From Euptelea pleiosperma (lineage: Eukaryota; Streptophyta; Magnoliopsida; Ranunculales; Eupteleaceae): a DNA stretch of 64,000 nt. The position numbers were made by a program, and so were the translations under genes. The first letter of the stretch is position 1. Every line of letters starts with the position of its first letter. Below, in pieces: positions 22,601 to 33,098 of this stretch. Where the stretch lies: assembly GCA_035048495.1 (NCBI GenBank), contig CM068540.1, forward strand, positions 5,750,829-5,814,828, given 5' to 3'. Under the pieces are notes generated by a model. The model made no database searches. It saw only the letters and a program-made list of their open reading frames with translations, and was not told the DNA's origin.

Positions 22601-25600
22601 TAGAGCATCTCCAACCCCACCCTACCCTAAACACTTAAAAAGTAGGGTAGAAAAGACTCTCCCTTACCTAAAACTTTGAAAGCTCTCCAATGGTCCACCC
22701 TAAACTCTACCCTTCCCTAAATATAAGAACCAATAGAAAAGAGGGAAAATGACAAAAATTATAAGAAGACATAGGTGACATTAAGTGAAAAGATTGAGAG
22801 GACATTCAATGGAATTAGTAGAAAAGATGGAGGAGAAGGGGGGATAAGTTTTTAGAATCTCACTCTAAATCCTACCCTAACTTTAGGGTAGGATTTGAGG
22901 TTACCTTAAAATAGGGTGAACTTTAGGGTAGGGTTGGAGATGATTTTTTATGTTTTTCACCCTATCTTAAGGGAAGGGAGGAGAGTTTAGGGTAGGGTTG
23001 GAGATGCTCTTAGATTCTTCCCTAGGAGATGCTCTTAGATTCTTCCCTAAGCAATGGAGAGAGAGAGAACTTCTCTGCACTTTACCTTATAAAAAAGGAG
23101 TCCCCTGGGCCTCCTATTTATAGAGAAAGGCCCTCAAACCCTTGTCACCACCAAGCTTCGGCCAACCAGATTACTTCATTTAGGTTTGACTAATTCTTCC
23201 CAATCCTGAATAGACCAATCACCATTCACTTTAAGATTAAAATTTGAAATTAGGTGTTAAAAGGAGGGAAATGGTTTTTAAAGTGTTGCCCAGTCACTTA
23301 AGTGACATTTTAAATAAAAAATAGACTCTTTCACAGGGGGAGACGTTTTTTAAAAGGTGGCCCACTCACTTAAGTTAAGTGGCCATTTAAATGTTAAAAT
23401 TAAAACTCAAAATTTAGATTACTAAGGGGGGCACGTTTTTAATTTTTGTGGGCCCACTCAAGAGAACTCAACTCACTTAAGTGAGTTAGGGTTGGCCAAA
23501 GCTATTAAAAGTTAGCCCAATTCGTTGGGTCCAGTAACTTAAAAGAATTCTTTATTTTACTGCACAAAGCCCCCTCCAATAATTACTTATAGCTCCTACT
23601 CCTAATATGCAATGGAAATAAGGCTCTCCTTCATATTCTTATCACCCCGAAATAACCCCAGTCTGCGGACACACTATATCACCCTTATTTAACCTACCAA
23701 TATGCCTCGCAACGTATTAAAAGCAAGGTTTAAAAAACGGCCGTTACAATGGATTCGGACCTCCCCCGTTACGTTATGGACCATTAAAATGCCCAAAAAT
23801 AACGGCCGTTATAACAAAAATATTTCCATTATAACAAAAATAACGACCGTTATTTTCTGGAAAAATTTGTGAAAAAATGCCATTTTTTCCGTTATTTTCC
23901 GTTTTTGTAATTTTAAAATTCAAAATTTGAATTTCAGCACCATTTTTTCGTTTTTGCCCCTGAGCGTTTTTTTCATTATAACGGAAAAAAGGGTAACGCC
24001 CCCAGTCCGTTATACCGTTATAACTGTCCCCTTTAAACCTTGATTAAAACTTCGCGACATTATCGAAATATTTCGCGAAATATTTCCTATTTCTAGTTTA
24101 CCGAAAGGAAAGAATACATACACGAAATGTTTCCATACAAGTCGAAATATTTTGCGTAAACAGTAAATTTCAATCAATTGACAGTGTAAATAGGTATTAT
24201 TTCAGTCGAAATGTTTCGAAATCTATGGAAACATTTCTATTGAAAGTAAGAAACATCTCATTTGAGCTCAAAACCACCACAAATCCCCATATTTGATCCA
24301 TTTAACCCATTTCCATATATTTATTTTATAAAAAAGATCAATCCATTGTAGATTTCTTGGTTCACGGATTTGATCGTGAGGATGATTTGAATCCCATTTG
24401 GAGTTTTTTTTAAATTTGAAATGTACTTTAAGTATAAAATTTCTTGTTATTATTTCTTGCTACAAATAGATAGTTTAGGTGTAAATGCATCAAATCTATG
24501 ATGCATTTACACTTGATTGTGCACAAATTGAAGATCATTTAGGGTGAAAATTTGAAATTTAGGGGAAACCCCAATTTCATTGGTTTTTACCCTAAACATC
24601 CATCCATGCTTGTGCATAAATTGATTATGTGTTGCATTACTCAGCCCATCTACAAGTTGGTTAGGTTAAAGTTTTTTCTTAAAATTATTTGAACATTCAA
24701 AAAATTAAGTAAATGTAATAAGATAATAGTAAATAGGTTCTCTAAAATTATACATAATATTAGACATTAATGTAAGTGAATAAAGATTCGTTAATACCAT
24801 GATTTATGACTTTTTTATAATAAATAATTGAATAATAGTTATCTAATTAAATTATACCTTGACTGACTATTAGATGCCTGCCTCAACATATTAAAGATCG
24901 TTATGGTCATTCATTTCCACACTACATATAGTTGTATATCTTGGTTTGATAGCTTACGAGTTTGTTTTCACGCTTGTTTTATCATTTCCCAAACTTTCCA
25001 CAAACATTTCCACAATATTTCCATCATTTCCACATTATTTCCATCATTTCCATATGTATTATTTCCACACTGCTCGAAATATTTCCACGAAATATTTCCA
25101 ATTCCGGGCTGGTCGAAATAAACCTTGAAATCGAAATTTATTTCCTTCATTAAAAGTATAAATATGCATATTATGACCGTATAAATTATTTATTGGACAT
25201 TAATAAGGTCACCAAAATTACTGAAAAAACTTGGGTACACATTCCGTCAGCTTACCGAGACACAAAACGAAACTGAGATTTTAAACCTTGTCAAGAATGC
25301 TGCAACAATTAACTTTGAAGGCACTTGTAGAGTTTTTCTTTTTGTTTAGCTAACATGGCTGCCCTTCCATTAGTTTAAAATGTACACAGACCTTGTACTT
25401 GCACTTTTCTTCTTAATCTCTTGGAGCCACTACACACCCTAATCTGGAGATAATTTGCTACAAGACAATAAAGACTTACAGCCTAATCATACAGACGAGA
25501 TTAACAATTACTGTTTGTCCCCGCTGACCAACTACACAACATCATCATATTTCTAAGACCAATGGATTTAGCCACCTAGCATGCTTTGCTCAAGTCTCAC

Positions 25601-26919
25601 TATTCCTAATAGCTTTCAGTGAAGACATAATTATTCTTCCCGATATAGTCCCAGACTATTTAAACTGAGAGCACCACCCCAAACTCTTACAAAACAGTCT
25701 TGAGCCAAGTGCCGTGATACAACATATTTAACAACTGGACCTACCGCTCACAATCCATACATTGTATTTCTACATCACCCTGATGCTTCCTATGGTGAGC
25801 GCCCCAGACATTCCCTAAGACCTTTTAGAGAACAATATATATATATATAGGCCCTCCAACTTGCTAGAGGCCTCACCAACGGTACAACTTGCTACTAGAA
25901 GATCTGAGAGGCATAATAATTGCTTGAGCCAGTCATCTTACAGTTAATGCATGTAAATCTTACTCAGATCTCTACCAACAATTGCCTATATAAATTGACT
26001 ACATACACAAGTTACAAGTTCATAAAGTGTATGGAACAAAGTAAAACCTTTTGGTTCTGAGACGTCCACACTGTTCTTGAAACAGTACTTTGAAGATTGA
26101 GCATCATATTATAAAAGTAAGACACTGACTCTGCTCTACAAGTACAACTTATGCATGGAATAAGATCAAAGCATACATAAGAAGGTATAAGCAGATGTTC
26201 AGACATTTATAAACACAGGAAAAGGATTCAAGACAAGAAAATTCATTCACCTGGTTGAGCATCCATTTCAATCCAACAGCAGCCACACATTCATTTTTCG
26301 CAGCACTACTAATCCAGTCTAAGCTATAGACAGTATCTAATGTTGCTAGGATGGATGAAGTACCATTTCTCCTTTGTTTCACAGAAAATATTTCCCCATT
26401 CGAACTAATGTTGGGGTGACTGTTCAGCAAGGTCTCAAACCACCCACTTCCAGATCTCTGCATGGATAAAATAACAAAGAATCGGACAGGAGTACACGTG
26501 CACTCTCCCCTGTTCAAAAGAATTTGATAAGTTCAGACTTGCAACAATTGGACGTGAAAGTGAAAAGCTACAAGGGTGAGCTGGAACCTGCTATAAGTTT
26601 TTGGCAGAGGAAAATGCACATGGTGGATTTCATCGGGTGGGATGCCACGTATATCACAATGTGTCTCAGATTTCCCTGTGACAGGTAATATGTTTGTTGG
26701 TTTTATCTGCACAGTTATCTGTTTCAGGCAAACGGAGCAAATGTACACACCAAATGCCATAACAAAGAAAACAAGAACCACCCGCAGCAAAAACGGTGAT
26801 CTCTTTGATGTCTTGAATGAAAATACATTCTGCAAATGGGATCAACTAAAATCAGCACATCATGCCCAATTGAGACACTAAGATTAAAAAAATATATATG
26901 GGTTTACCTCCTTGTCCAT
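16611..26919 (-). CDS. sulfotransferase-like P-loop protein with N-terminal membrane anchor, complete, 6 coding exons
   Basis: Coding exons on the minus strand: 26919-26908 (only MDKE), 26829-26588, 26509-26251, 20051-19872, 17027-16872, 16787-16611. All splice sites are GT/AG and phases fit, giving 1026 nt and 341 residues. A hydrophobic segment (residues about 17-38, LLRVVLVFFVMAFGVYIC) predicts a type II membrane anchor, as in Golgi enzymes. LSMQRSGSGWFETLLNSHPN is the PAPS-binding P-loop (5'-PSB), and VSVIFLFRRNLLRRLISVLA fits the 3'-phosphate-binding region. Later blocks are STRHIILYYEDLVNN and RQVKIHTRPLSEQIENWEDV. This is a conserved plant family of sulfotransferase-like proteins, sometimes called nodulation-protein related; the acceptor is unknown. 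Introns 1, 2 and 5 are about 80 bp. Intron 3 (20052-26250) and intron 4 (17028-19871) are inflated by transposable elements. No broken codon was found, so the gene appears functional. Confidence 0.9.
17461..18199. mobile_element. hAT-derived element, family D (GGCGC word), copy D1 with perfect 8-bp target duplication
   Basis: CCCTGAAC lies at 17453-17460 and 18200-18207. The left end is CAAGGTAGTTAAGGTGAAAA followed by GCGC; the right end, read inward, is TTCTATAGTAAAGGAGTGCG. About 90 bp at each end are packed with GGCGC, GCGCCTT and AAGGCGC words in both orientations. The middle carries a remnant of a hAT-like transposase on the minus strand (17769-18085). It sits in intron 4 of the sulfotransferase-like gene. 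Confidence 0.82.
17769..18085 (-). pseudogene. hAT-like transposase C-terminal remnant inside element D1
   Basis: The minus-strand frame reads CTLAYYVKHRYDRRDIIEP, then ISLKDIDDNNEWLLGEM, a stop, then DELVFEDDSLTLSVVARADR and a Ser/Arg-rich tail ending at 17769. This fits the C-terminal end of plant hAT (DUF659/dimerisation-domain) transposases, where an RYD..D.IDPISL-like block precedes an acidic stretch and L.W..VA.A. The assignment rests on my knowledge of the family pattern. The stop, the missing N-terminal two thirds and the intronic position show it is dead. Confidence 0.7.
19121..19423 (+). mobile_element. TRIM (terminal-repeat retrotransposon in miniature), complete, with 5-bp target duplication
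   Basis: Two near-identical terminal repeats, 19121-19235 (115 bp) and 19310-19423 (114 bp), start with TGTTAGCGGATGGTG and end in AACA/AATA. The flanks are TTCTT on both sides (19116-19120 and 19424-19428). The primer-binding site TGGTATCAGAGCC (19236-19248) matches the 3' end of initiator tRNA-Met, and a purine tract GGAGGAGGAG (19300-19309) precedes the right repeat. Total length is only 303 bp with no coding capacity. The inside also contains GGTTCAAGTC (19269-19278), identical to a Pol III B-box consensus. It sits in intron 4 of the sulfotransferase-like gene in antisense orientation. Confidence 0.92.
20052..21235. other. first part of intron 3, no element recognised
   Basis: Intronic sequence between the exon at 19872-20051 and the D2 element. 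No gene or mobile element could be supported. Confidence 0.4.
21236..21376. mobile_element. hAT-like element, family D (GGCGC word), short copy D2
   Basis: About 140 bp made almost wholly of GCGCC, AAGGCGC and CCTTGCGCC words in both orientations, ending CGCCTTGACTACAGAGG. The inverse of that end resembles the left side GAGTATAGTGAGCGGATGCG. No clear target duplication was found. It looks like a deletion product of the family represented by D1. Confidence 0.6.
21373..21592 (+). mobile_element. LINE 3' end with poly(A)
   Basis: A 3' UTR-like piece ending in TTGTCAAAAAAAAAATATGG. The segment TTTTGTAGGTCATCTCAACC plus TCTTTTAGCC also occurs, inverted, near 27877-27905 in the LINE at 27817-28704, so both are 3' ends of related elements. 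It is 5'-truncated to about 220 bp inside intron 3. Confidence 0.65.
21640..21860. repeat. imperfect duplication inside intron 3, period about 100 bp
   Basis: The order AATCAGACCTTAAGGTGGAT, AGATCTAGAA-like sequence, CCTTTT and AGGGATAAA is repeated as GAACTTAATAAGGTGGATTA, AGATCTAGAATATGCCCCTT and TGAGGTATAAA. The copies are diverged. Confidence 0.5.
22030..22420 (+). mobile_element. LINE 3' fragment with C-terminal coding remnant
   Basis: The translation from 22056 gives MLWRLIPYAICSELWKERN, then RTFEDKEVDLEEIFMYIKA and LYHWGSVIPDLKGFRF. This W..iP.aic..lWkERN.R.F block is the typical C-terminal end of plant LINE polyproteins, and matching blocks occur at 47840-48010 and 28114-28180. A 3' UTR follows, ending TTTATTGATCAAAAAAATAA and an (AAT)n tail. 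Intron 3, antisense to the host gene. Confidence 0.8.
22603..23009. mobile_element. MITE with GAGCATCTCCAAC termini
   Basis: The left end GAGCATCTCCAACCCCACCC pairs with the right end GGTAGGGTTGGAGATGCTC. The inside repeats CTACCCTAAA and TTTAGGGTAG, and an internal copy of the end, GGGTAGGGTTGGAGATG, lies at 22928-22944. Target duplication not resolved. This terminus is common in plant MITEs; the superfamily is left open. Confidence 0.75.
23001..23050. repeat. 25-bp tandem duplication at a MITE end
   Basis: GAGATGCTCTTAGATTCTTC plus CCTAG occurs twice in direct succession (23001-23025 and 23026-23050, one difference at the last base). It covers the last bases of the MITE and its flank. Confidence 0.9.
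23724..24042. mobile_element. hAT-like element, family A (AACGG word), copy A4 with target duplication
   Basis: The left end CAAGGTTTAAAAAACGGCCG and the right end CCCTTTAAACCTTG are inverted. The flanks are ATTAAAAG (23716-23723) and ATTAAAAC (24043-24050), 7 of 8 identical. The 319-bp inside holds many AACGGCCGTT, CCGTTATTTTC and ATAACG words and the shared AAATTCAAAATTTGAATTTC segment, in reverse order to A2. It has inserted into the left end of element B in intron 3. Confidence 0.8.
24479..24513. repeat. perfect 14-bp stem hairpin
   Basis: GTGTAAATGCATCA and TGATGCATTTACAC are perfect inverted copies around a loop of about 6 nt. It lies in the middle of element B. Function unknown. Confidence 0.9.
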
Positions 26920-27369
26920 TATCAGGTTTCTCATAGAAATGCAAACATGGATGGAACATCATGTAATCCAACTTCTCCTCTTCTGTTCTATAACCAGATT
27001 AGTAATTAAGTAGATGCTCTTCATAAATCTCATCTCTGGTGCCTGAAAAAATGGATTGTGAGATTTTCCACGGCTCCATTAGGCCAATGATACGAATTAT
27101 CTGAAAACCAATGCAACAATGAATTTGAATAATTCCACATATGAAGTACATAATAAAATTGTACCGTATAAGAGGAAGATCACTATGTTACGTATTCTAC
27201 AGAGGGGCTCCAACCTGACTTGTGAGTTGATCATAACTCCAGACAAACTGAAAATCAGCAGCAATAGCTATAAGTAGCTCATAATCATGCATTCAACAAT
27301 AGCAGCTCTTATTTTTTCTACTAATTGACATATTTAATAAAACACTGAACACAAAAGGAAAACAAAATT
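26920..27369. other. 5' flank of the sulfotransferase-like gene
   Basis: It presumably contains the 5' UTR, perhaps with a further intron, and the promoter. I could not fix a transcription start or TATA box. Confidence 0.35.
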
Positions 27370-28727
27370 ATAAAGAGGGCATTCGACCCAAATGATCAAA
27401 AGTTGGGGAAATCCCTTCACTAAGGAATCGGCTCTCTCATTCGCATCTCTTAAAGTGTGAACTGAAGAGATGCTTAAGAAGAGCCCAGAGACTCTTAGAA
27501 ATACAATTTCACCAATAATAAATGTGAGTCTCCAAGGTACCAGACCCTTTCTTGGCCCATTTGATCATTGTATACGCTACTCTGATGCCCAATTAAAGGT
27601 CGCAATAACTACTTTTTAACAATTTCAAATTCTTCTACTAAATCTCTAGCTTCAGCTTCATTGAAATTCTTTACGCCAATCAAAAATAAAATTAACCCAT
27701 CTCAGACTTATTTTCTCTAGAAGTGTGGCTAATATCACATGTGAGATTTCATCAAAGTTAAGCTTTAGGAAACCCAGAAGTGCTTTCATCCAAGTAATCA
27801 AAGGTTTTCCATTCTTTTTCTTTTTTTTATAAGTGTAAGCTTTATTAATAGCTAGCACCGAAACAAACAGAAGCCACAGGCTAAAGAGGTTGAGATGACC
27901 TACAAAAAGCTAAGGCTATACAAGCAAAAAGAAAAAGCACAGGGAAGCACCCATCTAACTTCCATCCCTGGTACATAAAAGGTCCCAACAGAAAACGAAG
28001 TCTTCAAAGAATAGACCTCTACATTCCAGAAACACCTTAGACCATAAAAACATCAATCCCTTGATGTTGAGGATGATTGAGGTCAAGTCTTCGCTCTTAC
28101 CTTCAAAAACTCTCTAATTTCTCTCCCTCCAAAGACCCCATATAGTCGCGAAAGGAACCATCTTCCATAAAATGCTTCCTCTACACGAGAAGGCATGGGA
28201 GTGCCAACAGAGAAAGAGAGCCATAATAGATCTTGGCGTCACCCAACTCATCCCGAACTCCAAGAGAAACGAAGGGCAAACCTCCCTGGCCACACGACAA
28301 TGTAACAGGAGGTGATACACAAATTCTCCACTATGCTTGCACATCCAACAGTAATCGACAATGATGAACCCTCTAGAAATCAAATGATCCACTGTTAAAA
28401 TCTTGTCTAGAGAAGCCTCCTAAGCAAAGAATGCCACCTTAGTGGGGATTTTGGATCTCCAAATCAGAGAAATAGGGAAACAAGAACCGCCTGATCTGTG
28501 TAACTCCTCGTAGAATGATCGAACCGTAAAAGAACCTCCTTTAGTCCAAATCCAGACCCTCTTATTCTGGGCCAAGGGACGAAGGTGGATCACCTGCAAC
28601 CAAGATAGCAATCTAGAGAGAGGTTCAATCTCCCAATCATTGAGATCTCTCCTGAAACCAAAATTCCACCCCCCTTCCTCCCCTTCATTCTGAGCAAAAC
28701 CGGGAAAGGTTTTCCATTCTTACACCG
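27370..28727 (-). mobile_element. older LINE fragment with RNase H domain, split by a younger LINE
   Basis: On the minus strand, with 27817-28704 removed, the frame reads GKPLITWMKALLGFLKLNFD, matching the W.kPp.g.lKlN.DGs start of the RNase H domain of plant LINEs. Further on, RDANERADSLVKGFPQ-like sequence from about 27455 down matches the R.aN..AD.La end. Several stops break it. It lies just upstream of the sulfotransferase-like gene, in the same strand sense. Confidence 0.65.
27817..28704 (-). mobile_element. 5'-truncated LINE insertion with 17-bp target duplication
   Basis: AAAGGTTTTCCATTCTT lies at 27800-27816 and 28705-28721. A T-run at 27817-27830 is the poly(A) tail of a minus-strand element. 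Coding remnants include SLIWRSKIPTKVAFFA (28420-28470), CWMCKHSGEFVYHLLLHC (about 28345-28290) and LWKMVPFATIWGLWRERN (28114-28170), the zf-RVT region and C-terminus of a LINE. The 888-bp size fits target-primed reverse transcription with 5' truncation. Several breaks make it a dead copy. Confidence 0.88.
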
Positions 28728-30424
28728 TGATGTAGAAGAAAAGACCCTCATTCTATAGTTGAAGAAGATGGTTATGGAAGCACTCCACCAAGATGAAGAA
28801 TTACTCTTCAAATTTGAGATTTCATACCTCAAAGTAAACAACTTTCATTCAAATAAGGCAAAAATGAACAGTATTCTCTCCTATATCTATTTATAGAATT
28901 AATAGATCAAGCCTTCCTAAATCTACGCAAATACCCTCCAAAGGTTTTTCCTAGTGAAGGTTTCCCCGTTAAAAATCGCTTGTATTATGGTTTGATTTAT
29001 TACTGCTTTCAACTCTAAGATTGAGATAAACGAACCAGTAAGAATATATCCTTGATACATTCGAATTGAGTCAGTTAACTTGATCTCCTAATTTTTTTTG
29101 ATTGCTAAAATATGAATTATATTAAAGGAAGTGCCGAGGAGGCCCTAAGAACTATACAGCCGGACCAAAAACCAAAGAAGCTACAGAAAACATCCTACAA
29201 CCCTAATTAAAATCAATCATATTAGGATTGTGCGCATGAGATTTAGTTTACCATGCCTAGACCAATAAATCGTGATTAGGATAATAATTACTAGAGAATT
29301 TTTAAATACATATTCAACCCCCAATCAACACCCCCCCCCCCTCTAGGTACCTTTACTGTACTTCAAGCATTCCGCGTCGTTTCTCTTCGAATAAACCTCG
29401 CTTGTAAGGAGCACAGTGTGCATTTTTTTAGATACAGTGCTCCTACATCAAACCCTCCCAGTTAAAAAGAATTTGACCTCGAAGTCGGATTGATGTATTG
29501 CAATCAACCTTTCCAACGGAAGAGATATTTAGAATATTTGTCATGCAATTTATTCTGCGTCAACCAAGTGGAAGTGAAAACTTACAGCTTGATCAATACA
29601 ATCTTCAAATAACCAATCACACGATAACAAACGATCAATATTATCTCATCAACTCCAATGAAATAATAATGAGGTAACTCAACATCTATGGGAATCAACG
29701 AAACAATCTAAGTGTCTTCAGTTTTTGAGGTTGAATCCTCTAAAATCAACAATTGATACGGATCTTCAAGTTCTTCCTCAATTGGTGAGTCCATCAAAAC
29801 CATAGGAACTTGATTGCTCAATTCCAGTAGAGTACCAAACCTGACATTAGGTTCCCCTTCTAAATATCCTTCATCGACTTCATCCTCATGAACATCATAC
29901 GTTGATTGACTAGTCTCTTGGACAAGCTGGTCTATATCTTCTCATCTCCCAAGCAACCAAACTTTGATTGGCTTCTCAACACTTTTTGCATGATAATGAA
30001 TCTGATTTGGTAGATTTGGCACCTTTCGGTGTCAATTAGAAGGTTGTGTGGATTGACACATATACTTCATGTAAACCTTCTAATGAACTCCATAATTCAT
30101 TCATCTTCTACCACATATCAATGATCAACTCATCTCGATCATCATGTCTAGTATCTACCATGTTTATAGTAAAATTTCTCCCAACAATTCTTAGTAGAAA
30201 GCTTGATTTGAGGTCTTACTTAATTTGGACCCTTATAGGTGTACATTGTGGGTTAAAAGAGATTTAGAAATAAGCATCGTGGGTAATGAGCCCACCATAT
30301 AACTTTTTTTTACTCGGTCCGTCAACCTAATTAAAAGAATCAAACAAACGAGTCGGGTCAATGGTCAACGGTGTAGGTCAACCAAGTTGGTCAACAGGTC
30401 AATAGGTTGGGTGAATTAATGGTA

Positions 30425-32154
30425 TCTATATATCTATACTATAGCAGAGAAGTGGGCAGCGTCCCTCTCTCTCCTCCACATCAAGTTGACGTGGCACTCT
30501 CCTCATGCAGAGTGTCATGTCATCGACACCGAATTTTCTATCATATATTCTTCCTTCCTGCATTAATACAATTAATGACTATATCGAAATTGAATTGGTT
30601 ACATTAAGTATATATTATTCCAAAACCGTTACATATTATCCAAAACGTCTATCTCCTCTCTTAAAACGTCTATTTGGTTTCTTAAAACGTCTTTCATTCT
30701 TAAAATGTCTCTTTATTTTCTTAAAACTTTCTAAACTCTCTTAAAATGTCTCTATGCTTTCCTAAAACGTCTATTTGGTTTCTTAAAACGTCTTTCATTC
30801 TTAAAACGTCTCTTTATTTTCTTAAAACTTCTTAAAACTCTCATTAAAATGTCTCTATGCTTTCCTAAAACATCTATTTGATTTCTTAAAACGTCTTTCT
30901 TTCTTAAAATGTATCTTTGTTTTCTTAAAAACTTCCTAAAACTCTCCTTAAAACGTCTCTACACTTTCCTAAAACGTCGATCTATGTCTTTTTTTACCTA
31001 AAACTTTCTAAAATGTCTCTGTTTTCCTTATAAAATCTCTCCCTCCATTGTCCAATGGCTGAAACGTCTCTTAGCAAAAGACGCAGGAGCAAAAAAATTC
31101 TCTACATTGATGCAGGCTAATCAACTTATTGACCATGTATTTTTTTTTGCCTCATTGTATATTTTTTCTCTTTTTTAGATTCTTTTTTCATTATTTTTTT
31201 ATTTTTCTGTTTAATTAGACAAAAATTGTACATGGACGGAGAAAACATCAGTGATCATTTCACAACTCTTCACAAAAATTGCAGGCATGTCTCCTCCACT
31301 TCTCATTTGAATTTCTATTTTCTTTTTATTTTTTTATCTATATTTTTTTTCAGATTAATCGGAGCCTATTTAGATCAATTTTTTTTTCATCCACCTAAAA
31401 TAAATAAATATCTAATTCTATATGTATATAACAGATTGAAAATAGCCTAATGAATCGACGCAAATCTGTTATTCTTAACAGCAATTGCTGAGTTCTTTAG
31501 CACCTGCTTGGACTGATAGAGCTTGGTAGAATAATGTGATCCGCTGATCCTTTGTAGCATGATCACTTATCAGAATTTCAGAAGTGTGGGTGAATATATT
31601 TTTTGAAGACCCCGAGCTTTGAGAAGTCGCGCATCAAGCTAAAGAAAAAGAAATTTAGATAATTTTTGCTCTCGGCTACGAGGAACACTCTTAAGAACGA
31701 ATGGATGTATAAATGTGGATAAAAAAATAGTCTATTTTTTTTTAAGATCAATTTGATGTATATGGCCGTATTAGTTAAGAATTATAATGTAAAATTGTAA
31801 ACTAATAGAGATGTATTGCTTATTGTACTTTTTTTTTTTATCTTAAATATCTTATTTATGAAGTCGCCAATAACACATTTTAGTCTTACGTAATTATATT
31901 ACCGTTTTAAAGGACGTGGTAACATAATTATTCTAGATATTTTTTGGAGATTTTTTTACTTAATATATTTAGAGCATAGTGTTAAATTTGTAGGTATTTT
32001 TTATATGCAATCGGTCCAATTATATTTTCCTTTAAATTTTTATATAGTTATAATGAAAGTATTTGTTTTTTTATTTTTTTATGAATTTCTTTGTTTATAA
32101 AGAAATTCCTTTTAATTTCTTACCCCGTGCTTTAGCACAGGCCAATAACACTTG
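30425..32154 (+). mobile_element. Helitron-like nonautonomous element
   Basis: It starts TCTATATATCTATACTATAG after an A and ends close after a hairpin-like CCCCGTGCTTTAGCACAGG (32123-32141), followed by CCAATAACACTTG and a T. A 5' TC with a TATACTA motif and a GTGC-TTTA-GCAC hairpin about 12 bp before the end are typical of plant Helitrons; the last bases CTTG deviate from the usual CTRR. The inside holds a minisatellite and no replicase or helicase. It separates two parts of the degraded LTR element. Confidence 0.65.
30620..31040 (+). repeat. minisatellite around CTTAAAACGTCT
   Basis: At least twelve copies of (C)TTAAAACGTCT or close variants (AAAATGTCT, CCTAAAACGTC), spaced irregularly with T-rich stretches such as CTTTATTTTCTTAAAACTT. 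A larger unit, ATGCTTTCCTAAAACGTCTA, recurs. It lies in the 5' half of the Helitron-like element. Confidence 0.8.
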
Positions 32155-33086
32155 TTGGACTAACTAGGTCTTGTTTGTTTGGAAATTAATGGACTTGAGT
32201 TTGGGCCGTACTTTTTTTTTAGTCTAATGGGTAAGGGATTGATGGGCTTAGCTAGTGGACCAACTAGTAGACTTGGGCTTTACTTAAGTCCACAACTCTA
32301 AATTAGTTGGGCCTGATGAAGCTCTCTTACAAAACCCAACAAGAGTCCTCTTCAAGCTCTTAACCGAATGGACTGGGGTTTGAAGAAACAAACCTTAAGC
32401 CAACAAAATATTGCACTACAAAACACGTCCGGCAAGGTCGGACTTACCCGAAAAACGAAGACGAGTCTGGCGATGGTAATAGGTTTTGGCGCAATAGATT
32501 GATGAATGGCTGGGTGGCTTCGAAGCCTTCGATAACTGTAAAATTTTGGGCAAAATCAATTATAGTTGGCAGCTGCAACATGAGTCTATAATGGTCGATC
32601 ACAGTTGGAAAGTGGCGACAATCATACAAAATCAGGCAGTAATGATAGCTTCTGATATATCACACTTGCCAGAAAAACCAGAAAAATGTGTATAAAACCA
32701 AAGATGAACAGCAATGGTGTGCTGCCGATTAAAGACAACACAAAGGAGTGTGTTGCTGATCATTGTTGCAGCAGTGTTTATTTGCTCAATGCAGCATCGT
32801 TGTAAGTGGTTGGGGCGGTGCAAACAGACACGGGGTAATGATTGCAATCAATAATTGTGATGGTGGCTGCAAACAGAAACATTTTCTATTCTTTTTAAAC
32901 TAATGGTGAGTTGCAGCAGCAATTGGATGAGGAAAAGCTGATGAACCAACGGTGGAGTTGTAGCGTTGATAAACAACATTGGGATTTGCAGCGGCAATGA
33001 TGAAAGTGGTTCCAACAACGTTACAAAACTGATTTTTGGTCTTCTTCTCCACACATGTAAAGACGAGCTCTAGAAGCAGATCCATC

Positions 33087-33098
33087 GCTCTGATACCA
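33087..33098 (-). other. primer-binding site of the degraded LTR element
   Basis: Minus-strand TGGTATCAGAGC, complementary to the 3' end of initiator tRNA-Met, 3 bp inside the LTR at 33102-33504. Confidence 0.75.

Larger units (their letters stand above)
23710..25290. mobile_element. hAT-like element, family B (GAAATATTTC word)
   Basis: After removal of the nested element A4, the left end reads CAACGTATTAAAACTTCGCG; the right end, inverted, is CAAGGTTTAAAATCTCAG. Both subterminal regions are packed with GAAATATTTCG, CGAAATATTTCC and AAACATTTCC words in both orientations (24060-24245 and 25000-25140). The middle is AT-rich with a perfect hairpin at 24479-24513 and no recognised gene. No matching 8-bp flanks were found, so the borders are tentative. 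Confidence 0.5.
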
